The notes under the pieces: model-generated
Told to the model about the DNA's origin: nothing
The model's input: only the letters and a program-made list of their open reading frames with translations
Database searches by the model: none
Program-made: the position numbers and the translations under genes
NCBI RefSeq assembly: GCF_027942865.1
Contig: NC_134526.1
Span: 9,890,284 to 9,954,283, forward strand
DNA from: Odontesthes bonariensis
Lineage: Eukaryota; Chordata; Actinopteri; Atheriniformes; Atherinopsidae
Length of the DNA stretch: 64,000 nt
Reading direction: 5' to 3'
Shown here: piece by piece, positions 24,901 through 37,775 of the stretch
How positions within the stretch are numbered: the stretch's first letter is position 1
How the letters are laid out: every line of letters begins with the position of its first letter

Positions 24901-27900
24901 ATCTGCTGTTTTAATGATCTTCCTCGTATGTGCTTCAGGGATTCCCTCAGCAATGATGGCAATGGTCTGAATCTGAAAGCAGTTGAGAAGAAAAGCTTAA
25001 TCACATGAGTCTTTAAAGAATCTTATAGCTTGCAGCTGCTGCTGGAGGGCAGCATACCTGTGGGTACTGCATGGTCTCCATGGTGCTTTCAAAGGCTGAA
25101 CGCAAAGAGGCAAAGTTGATGAGCACATCCACATCAGGGTGCTTCTTCATGGCATCACTCATGTTCTTGTAAACAGGGAGGAGGATCTCTTTATGTCCCC
25201 AATAGAACTTCTGTTTGTGGTCTCCACTGGAAGGAATCCAGTCAAAAAAAAATTAGCCATAACACACACAGCAGACCAAAGTAAAAAGGACTTAAGAGGA
25301 GCATGCTTACGTGAACGGGTAGATCATAGCTGAGACGGATGGCTCATTTCTGGAGCAAACATAGTCAAAGTCCAGCATGCCCTGTACGGCCCGTGTCTGC
25401 ATACCCCACACTAAGGCCTTTGTATGTTTGCTGAAGAGGGTAGTTGCCTTGGCTACAGGGAAAGAAAAAGCAGATAGGGATAGAAACCGAAGGTAAAAAC
25501 ATGGATGCGCTTTGTCGAATATATTAGATAAAAAATGCCGCTTCTGCTATCAATCGGATTAAAAAGTAAGCACATTATTTTTTATTAGAACAAAGCTCAG
25601 GTTGTTAACTTAGTTTAGAACCATTTTCATGAATAAAACTTTCTTTTTTTTTTTTTAGATAACGTGTATGTATGAGACTTTATATAAAAACCTGACTTTT
25701 CCACTTTATCCAGATTGGATTGCCGCTCCCTCTTGCTGTCCATAGAGGGTGCTTTAATACCTAAACTCAACCCTGAATGTAGACTTCTACCTCTATATGA
25801 AAGCAGACGAGTGTGTTTTTCTCACCACTAGCAGCTCCAGTTTTAACCTTCTTAGCTGGTGAACCATCAACTTTGGGTTTGTTTTCAGAAGGAGGGGCTT
25901 TTCTCCTGGATGTTGGGGTCTGGAAATAAAAAATAATAATATCATTAAAAAAAAAAAAAAAAGAAAAAAAAAAGGCCTTTAGGTTACTTCATGAGACATA
26001 ACCTGCACAGAATATACCCAGCAAGCTCATTGTTTTTTTAATAGTATTAGCTACACAAGTAAAGCTCTGTGAAAGACGACTAATATATTTTAGTGCTTTT
26101 AGCTTTCATTTCATTCTAAAGTAAAATCTTTTAGAAAAGCTGGTCCTGGAATTCCATAAAATAGTAACGCTTCTTGTCCAAGACTTGATTTTTTGAAAAA
26201 AATCATTACATTATATACAGTAGATATTACACTATTTTCTTATTATATATCTACCTCAACATATGATACAAACTGAAAAATGTGCATAAGTGCACACACT
26301 CACGTTGCTAAAAATCCTTCACTCTGGACATTTTTAATGGATGCCTCAGGGGGAAAGCTGCATCGCACGACTGACTGCGGACTGGCAATTATTTTAGAGA
26401 GAACAGTCCACAATGCCCTGCAAAGCTCTTACACAAAAGTGCTATAGGGCCTCTGATAATCTGATTCACTAAAAGGACCAGACAGTCGTAGCAGAGATAG
26501 AGGCTGGTAGCTTTTCACTCGCTCTGTAAGGAAATTATACTGCAGCACTGGTAGAGCCGACTCAGTACACCACGCAGTGAACCAACACGTGTCATCATAA
26601 CGCCGTTCGTCTCTGTGGAGTCAGTGTGTGTCATACCGATGTGCTGCTGCTGGAATTGAGGAGGAAGTTGGCAGTGTGGGCAGCAACAGGAGGCTGGTTG
26701 GGGATTGGCCTGTGACCCAGAGCCATGCCAACAATGGCCGTCATGTGGGTTTCAGTGCCGAAAACATGAATCGGGATCCCAGTCGTCTTTCCTACAGGGA
26801 TGATTTTAAAGAATCAAATCAAGAATGTTGTATGACAAAAGACTAAATGCACTGAATTGAAACAATAATACCTGAATAGAATAAAAAAAAAGCAGGATGC
26901 ACATACCTACTTCTCCCATCACTCTGAGGCCTTCTTGGTAGTTTGGGCCTCCACGGCGGACAAAAATGGTGACCTCATGCTCCTTCAAAGGTTCCTGATA
27001 GTCTTTGATCGCTCGCACAATTCCCTAAAGTAGACAAGGTGCGTGAATGTTGTGATGAGGGCAAATATCAATCCTACAACAGAAACTAAACGGTTGTGAT
27101 ACTGCACCTTAAATGTTGCTGCAACATTTGTGAAGTTTGCTATGCTTCCTCCAATGATTAAAACCTTTCCTAGAACACAGAATGGAAACACATTTTTTTT
27201 TTAAACTTTACTTTCAAATTAAAAGTGTTGACTTGATTCAGAATTTAGAGGGAATGTTTTCACACCATCAGGGTGCTTCTCCCTCGTCATCAGAGACAGG
27301 ATGGTCTTGGCATAGTCGTACGTCTGCTGTTCGCTCGGTGCTCCTGAATATTCCCCATAGTTGGCCAGCTCGTCGACCCCACCCAGGTCGCATATTGTAT
27401 CACTAATTTTCATCCACGCAAAGAAAGAAACAGAAGCAAACACAGCTGTGAATCTCACAGGAAGGACGCACAACCTCAGAAGAGTGCTTCAACTTAACCG
27501 TTTTCATTTATTTTCACTTAATACTGCATAAAATAACAGTGCACACAGGGAATAATTAGTCATGGCTGATGTGTGTGCATGTCACGCTTTACATCCCCCG
27601 ACAGACGGCATACCACTCATTCCTGTAGACTTTAACTAAAACAACAAAATTTAGAAGTCCAATTTAGCAGGCAGCTGAACGGGTTTGAGCTGCTGCACCA
27701 TCAGTCTAAAAAAATAAAAATAAAACCCACATGTCTCCTAAAGCTAAACTAAATTATGTGTAGTGGAATCATATAACAAACATAAAGTCTGGGGACCAGT
27801 TGTAGTTGTAGCCAACTAGACACTTGGATTCTGCTTTTTTATTTAGACTTGGTTAATGCAGCTTGGTTCGGTCCTGGCACTGTGGCCGGATACCTGTAAA

Positions 27901-30900
27901 CCACAGAGGCGCCTCCTCCAGCCACCATGGTCCAGATTCTGCCTCGAGGATTGAGCAGAGTCAGCTTGAGGCTGGCGCCACTCTTGGCATCAAGGTCGGC
28001 AATGTAGGCCTCCTGCAAAACACAACGAAAAGGTCAACAGAATTATAAAACAACAGCTAAATAATGCTACAGGGACAGATAGTTTGATTGGAGGCTTAAT
28101 CCGAGCAGCACCTCTATGAGCATCAGTGGAAATTTTGTATCTGTACTGTAAGTAACAGTTGAATCGATACACATCAGTGGTTGTTTGTGACAGTCTGAGC
28201 CACAGCTGGCGGCTGGGAGTAAAAACAGCTCCCAATCAAAGGCACCCGCTGTCCCTCATCTCTAGCTCCCGACTCACAGCAGCCCAATTAGACGGTGCCG
28301 TCTGCTTCACAGACAGTCTGTCTTAAACAAGCTTCCACATCCGTCAGTGAAAAAAGGAAAAAATATTCCAGTCTACACAAAACACTTCACTGATCAATTT
28401 CTTCATTTTCAGCCATGCTGCATTCACTATTGGGCTTTGTCATGGTAGGGGGTATAGAAGATGTAGTGGTGAATCAATGCATTTTAGAAAGATTCTCATC
28501 TGTAAATATTCAATCACAATAATCTTCTAATTGTCATAAATACACCAGTATTCTGTCATCCTACAGGAGGCTGATCAGAAAACATAAACATGGCTGTCTC
28601 CTTTAAACTCCCATTCAAAAAGCTTCAATTTCTCTCATGAAATACAAACTCATTCAAATAAGTCATTATGGTGCCAGTAAGATACACTCTTTTTAGTCAA
28701 TGTGTTGGTGAATATTTGGGAAACAATTCAACATTAAAAGGACATTAAGCCTCAAAAATGTATTTTAGTCCGGTTAGGTTAGAGTATCACTCTCTAGCTC
28801 ACTTTAATGCAAATATGATAACTTCTGGCTCAGAGAGACCAAGATGGAAACGTATGAATGACAAACTACAACTGTCAAAACAGCATTTTACAAAGCAAAG
28901 GTTGACACATCCACTTCTAATTCGGAGCGTATTCTGAGGTCAGCCTCCAGTGCATTTCTGTGCTGCTTCGTGTTTTCCCCAAAAGAAAAGTTTCCCCCAC
29001 AGAATGAGTCATAGATGCTGAAGAATTGAACTGAATTGAATAATAAATTGTGAAGTGAAAAAGTAATAAATGTAACTATATTAGAATAGCCTAATAAATA
29101 ACTAAATAAATAGAAATAAGTTGAGAAACTATTGGAAAGTTGAAATGTAAGTGTGATATGGGGGTTTGGATAGTACTCTTCCTACTTAATTATACAGATT
29201 TTTTGTACATTTTATATAATCTGTTCATTGCATGGTACAGCTCATCTCAGGTGGACTCAACTCAGTTAAAGTACCAAGTCATTTTCTCTACTTTCTTATC
29301 TGCTGGAGCTCCTCAGTCAGCATGCACGGGAACAGTGACGGTACGACTAAATGTTATTTCCAGTCATTGGTCTGACGGGTTTTCATGGCACCTTTTATGA
29401 TCAGCTCAGCTTGACTGAATTGGTACCAAAAGAAGAAAAAAAGCTTTAGGTCACAGTTTACTGCTTTTTTTTTTTTTTTTTAGCAGTGCACTGATTGGAA
29501 TAGCTTGGCGTTAATTAGAAGGTTACAGATGGACGTTCTGCTGAACATTTGGGGAAAATCTAATTAGAAATTATGATTAAAGAGTCCTATGTTTCTGTTA
29601 AGATCACAAATTTCCAAACGCTCCTTACTCGACTTCTTCAGAAAGTGTTTGTGCCTTCAGTCTTACCTCAGGATAGGCCTCCCTGCCGAAGGGAGGAGGG
29701 AACTCCACGTCACCCCACTTGGACTTGCAGATGTAGTCAGCCGTCGCATCGATCTTTGCTGCCATGTCCAAGACGTACGCTCCATCTTTTGTGACCACTA
29801 AAAAGGATCCAACATTCACAATTATGTATAAAAATGAAGAGGTCATGTTCAGGCACAGGTGACCCAAAACCTTCCTGCTGTCCCAGGAGGAGGTGGAGTG
29901 GGACTGAAGATGGGGAGGAAATAGCCGGACATCAAAGCATTTCCACATGAACAGCTGCCAGAGGGTATGTGCTAGTACCTAATTACTTCATTACAAACAC
30001 ACGCTGCCTTCATCAAACAGAAAGCACATTAATTATTTCGTAGTTTCTTCCCCCAGTGTTAAAAATATGGCAGAGTCAAGTTCCTCTGTTTTATAATGCA
30101 ATCCTGTTTTCCCCTCCGATTCCCCTTTGATGTCCTCTTTCCAATTTCCTAATCTGATGAGATATTGATGAGCTGATGCAGGAATAAAGTGAAGATGCCT
30201 TTATGGTTGCTTTCTCAGAATTAGTTAGTGTTACCGTGGATTTCAGGAATTGAAAACCTACCCAGAGGATTGATCTCCAGGTATGTGAAGAAGAGGTCCT
30301 CATACAGGTTGAAGAGTCCAACAATGAAACTGGCCAGAACCCTTCAGAGAGATGACGTTAAAGATAGGAAACTCAGATTTTTGGATTTGCTACTCTTAAG
30401 ACATTGCAATTAGGCCCTCATCACAATTTATAACTGGGCATCTGTGTATGTGAGACACTGATCATTAGTTACAATGGAAAAAAAAAAAAAGCATCCCATA
30501 TGTGTATATTTTGTAGAATGACTAACTTTCTAACTAAACACATGAATGATCATTCAATTTTCATAATGGGAATGTTGATTTCGCTTTGGAGTCACAAGTG
30601 CTTGTTTTTCCAAGACAAAATAATGCATTTTGCATTGGAGCCGACTCAAGTGATAGGAAACTATGTTTGAAACACAATGATACAAGTCACAGAACGTTCT
30701 GCTTAAGCAGCGACCTTTTAAAGTATGAATGTAACAGCTTGAGTTCCCTCTTTATCTCTCCGAGAGGACAAACTGAATTTTCATATGTGATAAGATTGCA
30801 ATAAAAAGCCAGAAACAAACAGTTTTTGCTCTTTCCATGGAAGCTCATCTGCAGTTCTGTCTTTTATAATAAGAATTCTTATTCACAAGGAACTTAACTT

Positions 30901-33900
30901 CTTCTCTAAACTCTGTATATCATTTGTGTTTTGTCTATGGCTGATCAGAATACAAATATTTCAGCATGTATAACAGAGCATGTTAAATGAGCAGTTGCAG
31001 AGTTTCCCAGTAACAGAATCTCTTCGTATATCAAATCATGACAAACTACAGCTCATAAAGGTTTGTTGAGGCTGAGCTGGACAAGAAACAGCCCACCTGG
31101 AAATGAGGTGCGGCAAGATTGGGGAAAAATAATCTAATCTGCCTCCTCCTCCACACGTCAAAACACAGACGTGGGTCGATTTTGTTTTCCTTTCCTGGCT
31201 GTCAGTTGTGATGGCAGCTCGGAGACTTTATAACCACGTCAGCCTGTTGTGAGGACACCGAGTGGCCTGTGGGGGAACGACTCAGCCTCCCTTTATCTGC
31301 TTCTGAAGGGAGAGGAGGGAAACCGGCCCTTTGTTTTTCAGTCTGGAGCGTGTGTTTGGGGTGAGGAGGCGAGGTGGGGTTGGCAGAGTGATTTCTGGGG
31401 TCGCTTCTTCAATGTCAGCCAAGACAGCAAGTCCAGCCAGAATCTGCTGTCACAGGAACGCTGCTGGTGAGATGGATAGGAGGGGTTGGCGGAGGGTGAG
31501 CCACTGTATCCTCCCCATCAAAATAGATGGACGTGCTCTGAATGTGGCTGGAGAGTGAAAAGGGCCGTGGGTGGAGGATGACTAAAGAAAGGCAAAGCCA
31601 AGGAGGGAGATTTCATTTGTCTAATGGAACCCTGCAACCATCCTCTCTGCTCCTCCCCAACATTTACTGCCAATATGAGAGTGTTCTCTCTGACTTCATC
31701 TAGTTACTGCTCCTCACTGTTTGTCTGGAGTTTAATTAATACAATGTAAAATATCCACTTTTAAGTCTGTTTTTTTGCCGTCATGCTGCAGTGTAGAAAT
31801 ATAACTAGATAACCTCATTGGAAATGAAAAAAATGTCATGTTGTGGGCAAGTTATTTATAAATAGCATAAAGCCAGGATGAAACCATGAATACTGAACGA
31901 GTAACAGTGTTTTCCAACAGTTAAATAAGCAAAAAATTGTTATTGGAGTTGACCTTCATCTGAGTTTAGGGTTTATGGATATAGGATGTTCTTTGCTTTG
32001 TAGACTGTGAACAATCAGTTCAATACCCAACCAAATGTAGAAAATTGTCACAAAGTCACTTAATGTTCCAGAAAAGATAACAAGTGTCTCCAAAGCAGAG
32101 GCATACAAAACAAAGTCTATCAAATATTGATCTTACAGAACTAGATTCTGTTACAATGAACAGTGTAGCCTTCAAGCTACTGTATTGCAATAAGTGTTAG
32201 TTTTACTGAATAATATTTCTATCCCAGTCTTGCACTGCACTTAAACTTACGCTTTCTTGTCGTTGGGAGCCTTGGTGAGCAGTTCTTTCTTCACCTGGTC
32301 TTCACTGATCTTTTCATCCACCCCAATTAGCATCTTCTGCGCCTTGGCATCCACGTCTCCAACATCCACCCCACCCTCGTGGTGAAACAGCACATAGTCC
32401 CCCTCCCGAGTGGCGTAGATGCACACATAGAACTCCTCTGCCTGAGGAACACACCATTAAAATGACAAAGATGTCCATTAATAAATGTCTCTGTGTCGGA
32501 CATTGAATATACCATCGATTACTGCTGCAGTTTCCATCATGAAAAATGAAAGGAATCTAAAATTTGAGGGGGGAAACTGTGCATTTCATAATAGATGTTT
32601 GATTATTTACCTGCTTATGTGGGACAAATGGCTCAATAAGGAAATTCTTCAGGATGCCCTTGGCTTTTCCCACCTGTGAATCATCGACAACATTTTTTTC
32701 TTAGAGATTGAAGAAAAAAAAGAGAATAAATAAATACTGGCACCATCTCCCATTCATTAAAAAAAAGAAAAAATAACATCTTAACTGCTACAAATGGATG
32801 TTTGTTGGCTTCACTCATTTCCAAACATACGTTATGAGAAGGGGGAGCACAGGCTGAATTAAAATAACACAGGCCCACCACCTGACACAAATGAACTGAC
32901 ATTTTAGAAGAAGAAAGGAAATGTTTTCATGTAGAACTCCAGGCAAAGCCTCAGCTCATTTGGTGGAAACTGTCACTGTTCCCTTGTTAAAGGCCAACGG
33001 GCAGAAAGTGTAACCAGGGACTGGCTGAGAGCAGCCAGCCGGAGAGAAAAGACGAGAGAGCTGCCATTTCGAAGAGTGCAACTAAAAATGGAGGCTGACG
33101 ACAGTGGGAGGGACAAAACAGAAAAGATTTCAGACTGGAAAACCCACAAGGGGCTCAGACTTATTTAGATAAATGAGGCCACACTTAGATTGCTGCCTTT
33201 CTTGTTAAAATTTAACATTCATATGCAAGTGCTTATAGTTAACTATGTTATTATTCTGAATATTTGTTTGAAAAAAGGTGAAGCAGTGTGTGCTACTGCG
33301 TTCAATCACTGGGTAAGGACGTGAGAGCCCACTTTAGACCATCACAATATCTTATTTTCACTTTATGATTGTTGTAGCCAAACGCACTGGGAAAAAGGAT
33401 ATCGTTTGGTATCAATAGAGGGATTAAGAAATGAATATATATATGGCTGTCAGACCAAATTCATCTTTGCTTTTTGAGCTTTTGTCTCCTTTTTTGGCAA
33501 CTTACACTGAAAAATATGAGGTGAGTAACTTTAAAAAGTGCAGAGTCAATCAGCATTCAAAAATGTTTTGATTCTATAAACTGCCTATATGGCATGTGTA
33601 TGAAAAGACTATAGAGAGGGGTGCTTAACTGCACAAGACATCATTATAATGCAACTCTGAAAATGATGAAGCAAAGATTCTCATTAAGAGAGTACTTTGA
33701 TTTAAAGCTCATGGCATGTAAAAAGCTGTAGGATTCATCCTAAGAGTGCATATCAAACATGAGAGATGTACAAATAACACTAATTTATCTGTGTATTTTA
33801 TTTCTTTAACCACTGCTAAATTAAGTTTCTCCTCGGAGAACAATAAATATGACATAATCTAACAAGCTGAAACACAGCATCCACTTTAACAAATCCAAAC

Positions 33901-36900
33901 TTAGCTGCATTTATTCTTATTTACAGCCGCGATAGCAACTGCTGACAGCTCCATCCAATCTGTGAGGAGATTCATCTATGCGATCCCAGTCCCGCTGCAC
34001 ACAAACACCCTTTTTCAATGCTTAATGAACCAACCTAGTCTCTCCATGACTCTCGTCTTGGTTTATGAGGCAAAGCGGCGTCTCAGAGCTACATTGATGG
34101 ACTAAATGTTTCTTCAGTGGCAGCACTCGCCTCAGCTGACTGGACTGATTTACTACTAGCACACTAACACCGACGTCAGTTTAAAAATACAGTGCGCATC
34201 CAGCAAAGAACACACATATAAAACAAATGTATTAGTGCAACGCAAGTGAGGAGTGTGAAGGAAAGGGCAAAAAAGAGAGAGGGGGGTGGGGTCTGAAAAA
34301 AGCAAAGGGGCAATATTGATTGGAGGGGAGTTCAGCAAAGTGCACAGTCTCAGATGGAGAGGTGGGTGGAGGTAATGGTCTAAGTGACAGCAGAGAGGGA
34401 AAGAGGGTGGATAATTTACTGCTATCTCTTTCATGAGGCGGGGCTTGAGCCACTCTTTGACTCCATTCAGATCCAGGTTGACGCCAACCAGACCCAGCTT
34501 TCCTCGCCTCTTGATCAGCTGATCTGGCTTCACCACTAGTTTCTGCAAAAGGAAGACAAAAAAGCCAGTATGTTAGCAGCAACCATCACCCCATCCCCTT
34601 TAAAAAGCCACGCAAAATACCTGAAATACATTACATACTTTCACTGTGATATCTAAGCTATTTAAATATTGAAATAGCTATTAGATATTTAAACAATTAA
34701 AAAAAAAATCAATTTTAGAAGAATATATCCAGATCCAGAGAAGCTTGTTACTGGTATGTGTCATCCCCATAAAGTTAAACTGGAAGAAAATCAAACCACA
34801 ATACTTCATCCACAGCAGAACATTGTGGACGGAAACAACCAAATGCTAAAAAAAAAAGGAAGTGGTACTAAAAAAAAGAAACAACTGGAAGAACATGTTG
34901 CAACAAATTGGTTAATTGGCAACAGGTCAATAACATGAAATGTGTGAGAGGAGCACCATAGAGAGGCAGAGTCTCTCAGGGGTCAAAAGCTGTTCCTACA
35001 AATTGTGAAACAATTTCAGAATAATGTTCCTCGATGTATAATTGGAAAGACTTTCAATATTCTATCAACTGCAGAACAAAATATCAAAAGATTCAGAGAA
35101 GCTGGAGATATCTCTGTCTGCAAGAAACAGCAAAAAACCCGCTGTACTGGATGCCCCTGATCTTTGGACTCTCAGTCGACACTGCATTAAAAACAGACAT
35201 GATTCTGTCCTGGAAATCACTGCATGGGCTCAGGAACACTTCCAGAAATCATCGTCTGTGAACACATTTCACTGTGCCGTCCACAAATGCAGGTTAAAGC
35301 TGTGCCATGCACAGAGGAAGCCATGTGTGGTTAACCCGGAAACACTGTCGTCTTCTCTGGACCAAAGCCTGTTTAAAATGCACCGAGGCAAAGTGGAAAA
35401 CTGTTCTGCGGTCAGACGAATCAAGATTTAAAATTACTTTTGGAAATCACAGATGTCATGTTCTACATCTGATGAAACACTGGCACATTTGGACAACCAC
35501 CATTAATGCCGAAAAGCATATACAGCTTTTAGATGTGTTGTCTTTTTCAGGGAAGGCCTTGCATAAGTCAGCAAGACAATGCTAAAGCAGTTATACATCT
35601 ATCACAACAGTCTGGGTGCATCCATGTTTTCAGTTTCACCACCTGAAAACATTTGGTGTTGATGAGACGCTAGAATCTTATATTAGACTAGAATAGGATC
35701 ACTTTCCTCTCACAAAAAGTCCAGCAACTGGTCTCTTTAATTCCCAGGCATTTACAGACTGTTGTCAGAAGAAGAGGGGATGCGACACAGTGGGAAATAT
35801 GACCCTGTCCCAACCTTTTCCAGACGTTTTGCTGCCATCACATTAAAGAAGAGGAAACATTATTTTATAAAATATCCAAATGTCCCACTTTCTTCATTGT
35901 TTATGACATTTGCAAGTCATTGCTTTCTGTCCAAAAGAAAAAGTAAACAGAAGATGTTAGCTTGGATTTTTGAAAATTGTGAGTGACATTTTTCAGAATA
36001 TTTGTGTCAATTATTTATACAATAGATTCAGGGATTATTAAAGCCAATAACTGGAACTTCCTTCTTCAGGGCAAGACAGTTGTGTCGTAGTCAGTCATTA
36101 GACTGAAACTGCATGGAAAAGGTTTCCGTGTTTGCAATGATACTTAAAATCTTTGCTATGGAGCATGAGATTGCAGATATTTTCTTTATTCCGTGATGTC
36201 ACCACTCTGATGATCTTTGGCTCGTCAGCAAATCGTTGCTTCCCAAATAGAATTTAAAACCTAAAAGATTAGTTGCACATCATTGATGCATAAATCTCTC
36301 CTCTACTGACCATAGCCACATGACGTAAATGCAAAATTACATCCAACCCCCACCGGTGAAGCCCACTTCCTCTCACTTGCAAGTCAGATAGGAGAATGAC
36401 TTATGACAGAGGACCCATTACTATGTGGCTGCTAGCCAGTCAGCACAGGAGGAGAGGAGTGAGGGAGAAAGTTAATGTGATTTCCGAATCAATTCTACAG
36501 CAGCACGCATCTTTGTGGATCTGCCCTCCAACATCCTTTTACCTTCCAGATAAAAAGAGAGATGAGGACATGACATTTCATCCTGCAAGAGAGTAATCAA
36601 CTTAACTTCTATTACAGAACGTCTATGTGCGACAGCTTGGCCACAAAGAGCAGTAAAAGGAAGGCAAAGGGCCGAGTAATGATTTAAAAACTGTCCTGTA
36701 CCAGGAAAAAAAAATTCCAAACACAAATGAGTTTTAATCTAACGGTGGGGAAGTCAAGGGAGAAATTCTTGCTGTCGTCTGTGCTGCTTTTACTTTGCTT
36801 CATTTCCAGCAACAGAACTGACGGATCGCTCCTCTGTCTGTGACGTTAGCTAACAAGCACTAAAAGGCTGCCAGCCTAAGTAATTGTCTCTATAAAGAGG

Positions 36901-37189
36901 AGATCATTCTCAACAAGCTTAAGGAGGCACGGCGCTTCAGGGATTCATGCTCTAAGTGTTCAGTCAGCTAAAGAAAGCCTTACCTCATCATCCACATACA
37001 TCTATGTCACACTTGTATCTCCTGCCTCACCTCTGTGAGCAGCCATGGGTGCTCTTGTGCCAGTTGGTCAAAGTCGGTCTCAGCTGTCACGCTGGCGTAA
37101 CGGAACCTGTTCTGGACCGCCGCCGATGCGCTGATGTACTTGTAGAGAAACTCCTTTCCCGTCTGTTCAGAGATGGCTTTGGCCGACAT
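21911..37189 (-). CDS. acly: ACLY, ATP-citrate synthase (lyase)
   Basis: Cytosolic homotetramer that turns citrate, CoA and ATP into acetyl-CoA, oxaloacetate and ADP, feeding lipid synthesis and histone acetylation. Coding exons: 37031-37189, 34420-34542, 32611-32673, 32251-32441, 30262-30341, 29667-29797, 27894-28012, 27266-27402, 27108-27169, 26907-27024, 26637-26791, 25826-25919, 25311-25452, 25058-25226, 24868-24972, 24575-24771, 24419-24500, 24222-24332, 23966-24093, 23718-23811, 23316-23470, 23069-23219, 22812-22955, 22522-22635, 22345-22427, 22099-22175, 21911-22005. They total 3279 nt, 1092 residues (human 1101), every phase consistent. Order: ATP-grasp/succinyl-CoA-synthetase beta-like part, a linker at about 435-480, the alpha-like part with the phosphorylated His in FGHAGA (H751), and the citrate-synthase-like C-terminus ending EHMSM. 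The linker has Pro at the position of human regulatory Ser455 and Arg at that of Ser451. A 5' non-coding exon lies near 40.4 kb. Confidence 0.98.
34740..35960 (+). mobile_element. degraded Tc1/mariner transposon in acly intron
   Basis: Plus-strand translations match a Tc1-type transposase widespread in fish genomes: [20 protein letters not shown] and [20 protein letters not shown] (helix-turn-helix part, about 35155-35280), then [20 protein letters not shown] (first catalytic Asp region, about 35390-35450), then ending in a CAGAAGAAGAGGGGATGCGA-type 3' stretch near 35766. It is broken by several frame shifts and internal deletions, including most of the segment around the second catalytic Asp. 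Edges are approximate and no clear inverted ends were found. It lies between the first two acly coding exons. Confidence 0.85.
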
Positions 37190-37346
37190 GACTGCTCCTA
37201 AACGACTGACCTAAGATGAGACGTAAAGATGGACAAAGAGCTTGTTTGATTCCCACAGCTGTCAGACATCTACAGGCAAACAATGCATTCTTTCATTCAT
37301 GCTTTGAATAAAAGCAGCTAATTCAGTTAAAGCTTTTGCACAGAGT

Positions 37347-37775
37347 TAGGGCTCGGTGCGATTTTCAAATCGAGTTTCATTAGAAAAATCCTATTCCAAA
37401 AAAAAAATTTTTTTTTTTTTTAATTTTTCAGCATAGTGGTTGGGAAGCTTGTTGCGCAATCATGCAAGACTATTTTCACATGAGTAGTGTCACGATGTTG
37501 AGTAATGAGATTCATACAGGTGTCGAGAACAACCTTTATTGTCTGCGAGGGGAGGGAAAACAGAAGCAGCACAACTGACAGTGGCACCGTCACGCCTGAG
37601 CGTTTTGGATACAGAGTATGCTGTCTTTTCTTTGCCTGACCAAAAGGTTTATTTCATTTTTTTGCTTTGCATTTATCTTTGTGAAAACCTTTTTTTCTAT
37701 AGCCAACCAAAATTTGTACTGAAATCGATATTGAATGGAATTCAATCACAACCTCAGTAGCGATACACAACCCTA
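37347..37775. mobile_element. possible hAT-type MITE in acly intron 1
   Basis: The stretch starts TAGGGCTCGGTGCGATTTTC and ends GCGATACACAACCCTA, imperfect inverted ends of the kind in fish hAT-derived elements that begin and end with GGGCT/CCCTA next to CGAT-rich sequence. It is flanked by the 8-bp pair cacagagt / catagaat (6 of 8 match), the duplication size of hAT elements. The inside is A/T-rich and non-coding, with an A9/T14 run at about 37396-37425. Confidence 0.5.

Noticed and set aside
29225-29430. GTACC-rich segment with loosely inverted parts in an acly intron
   Set aside because: No matching termini or target duplication could be set; not enough for a transposon call.
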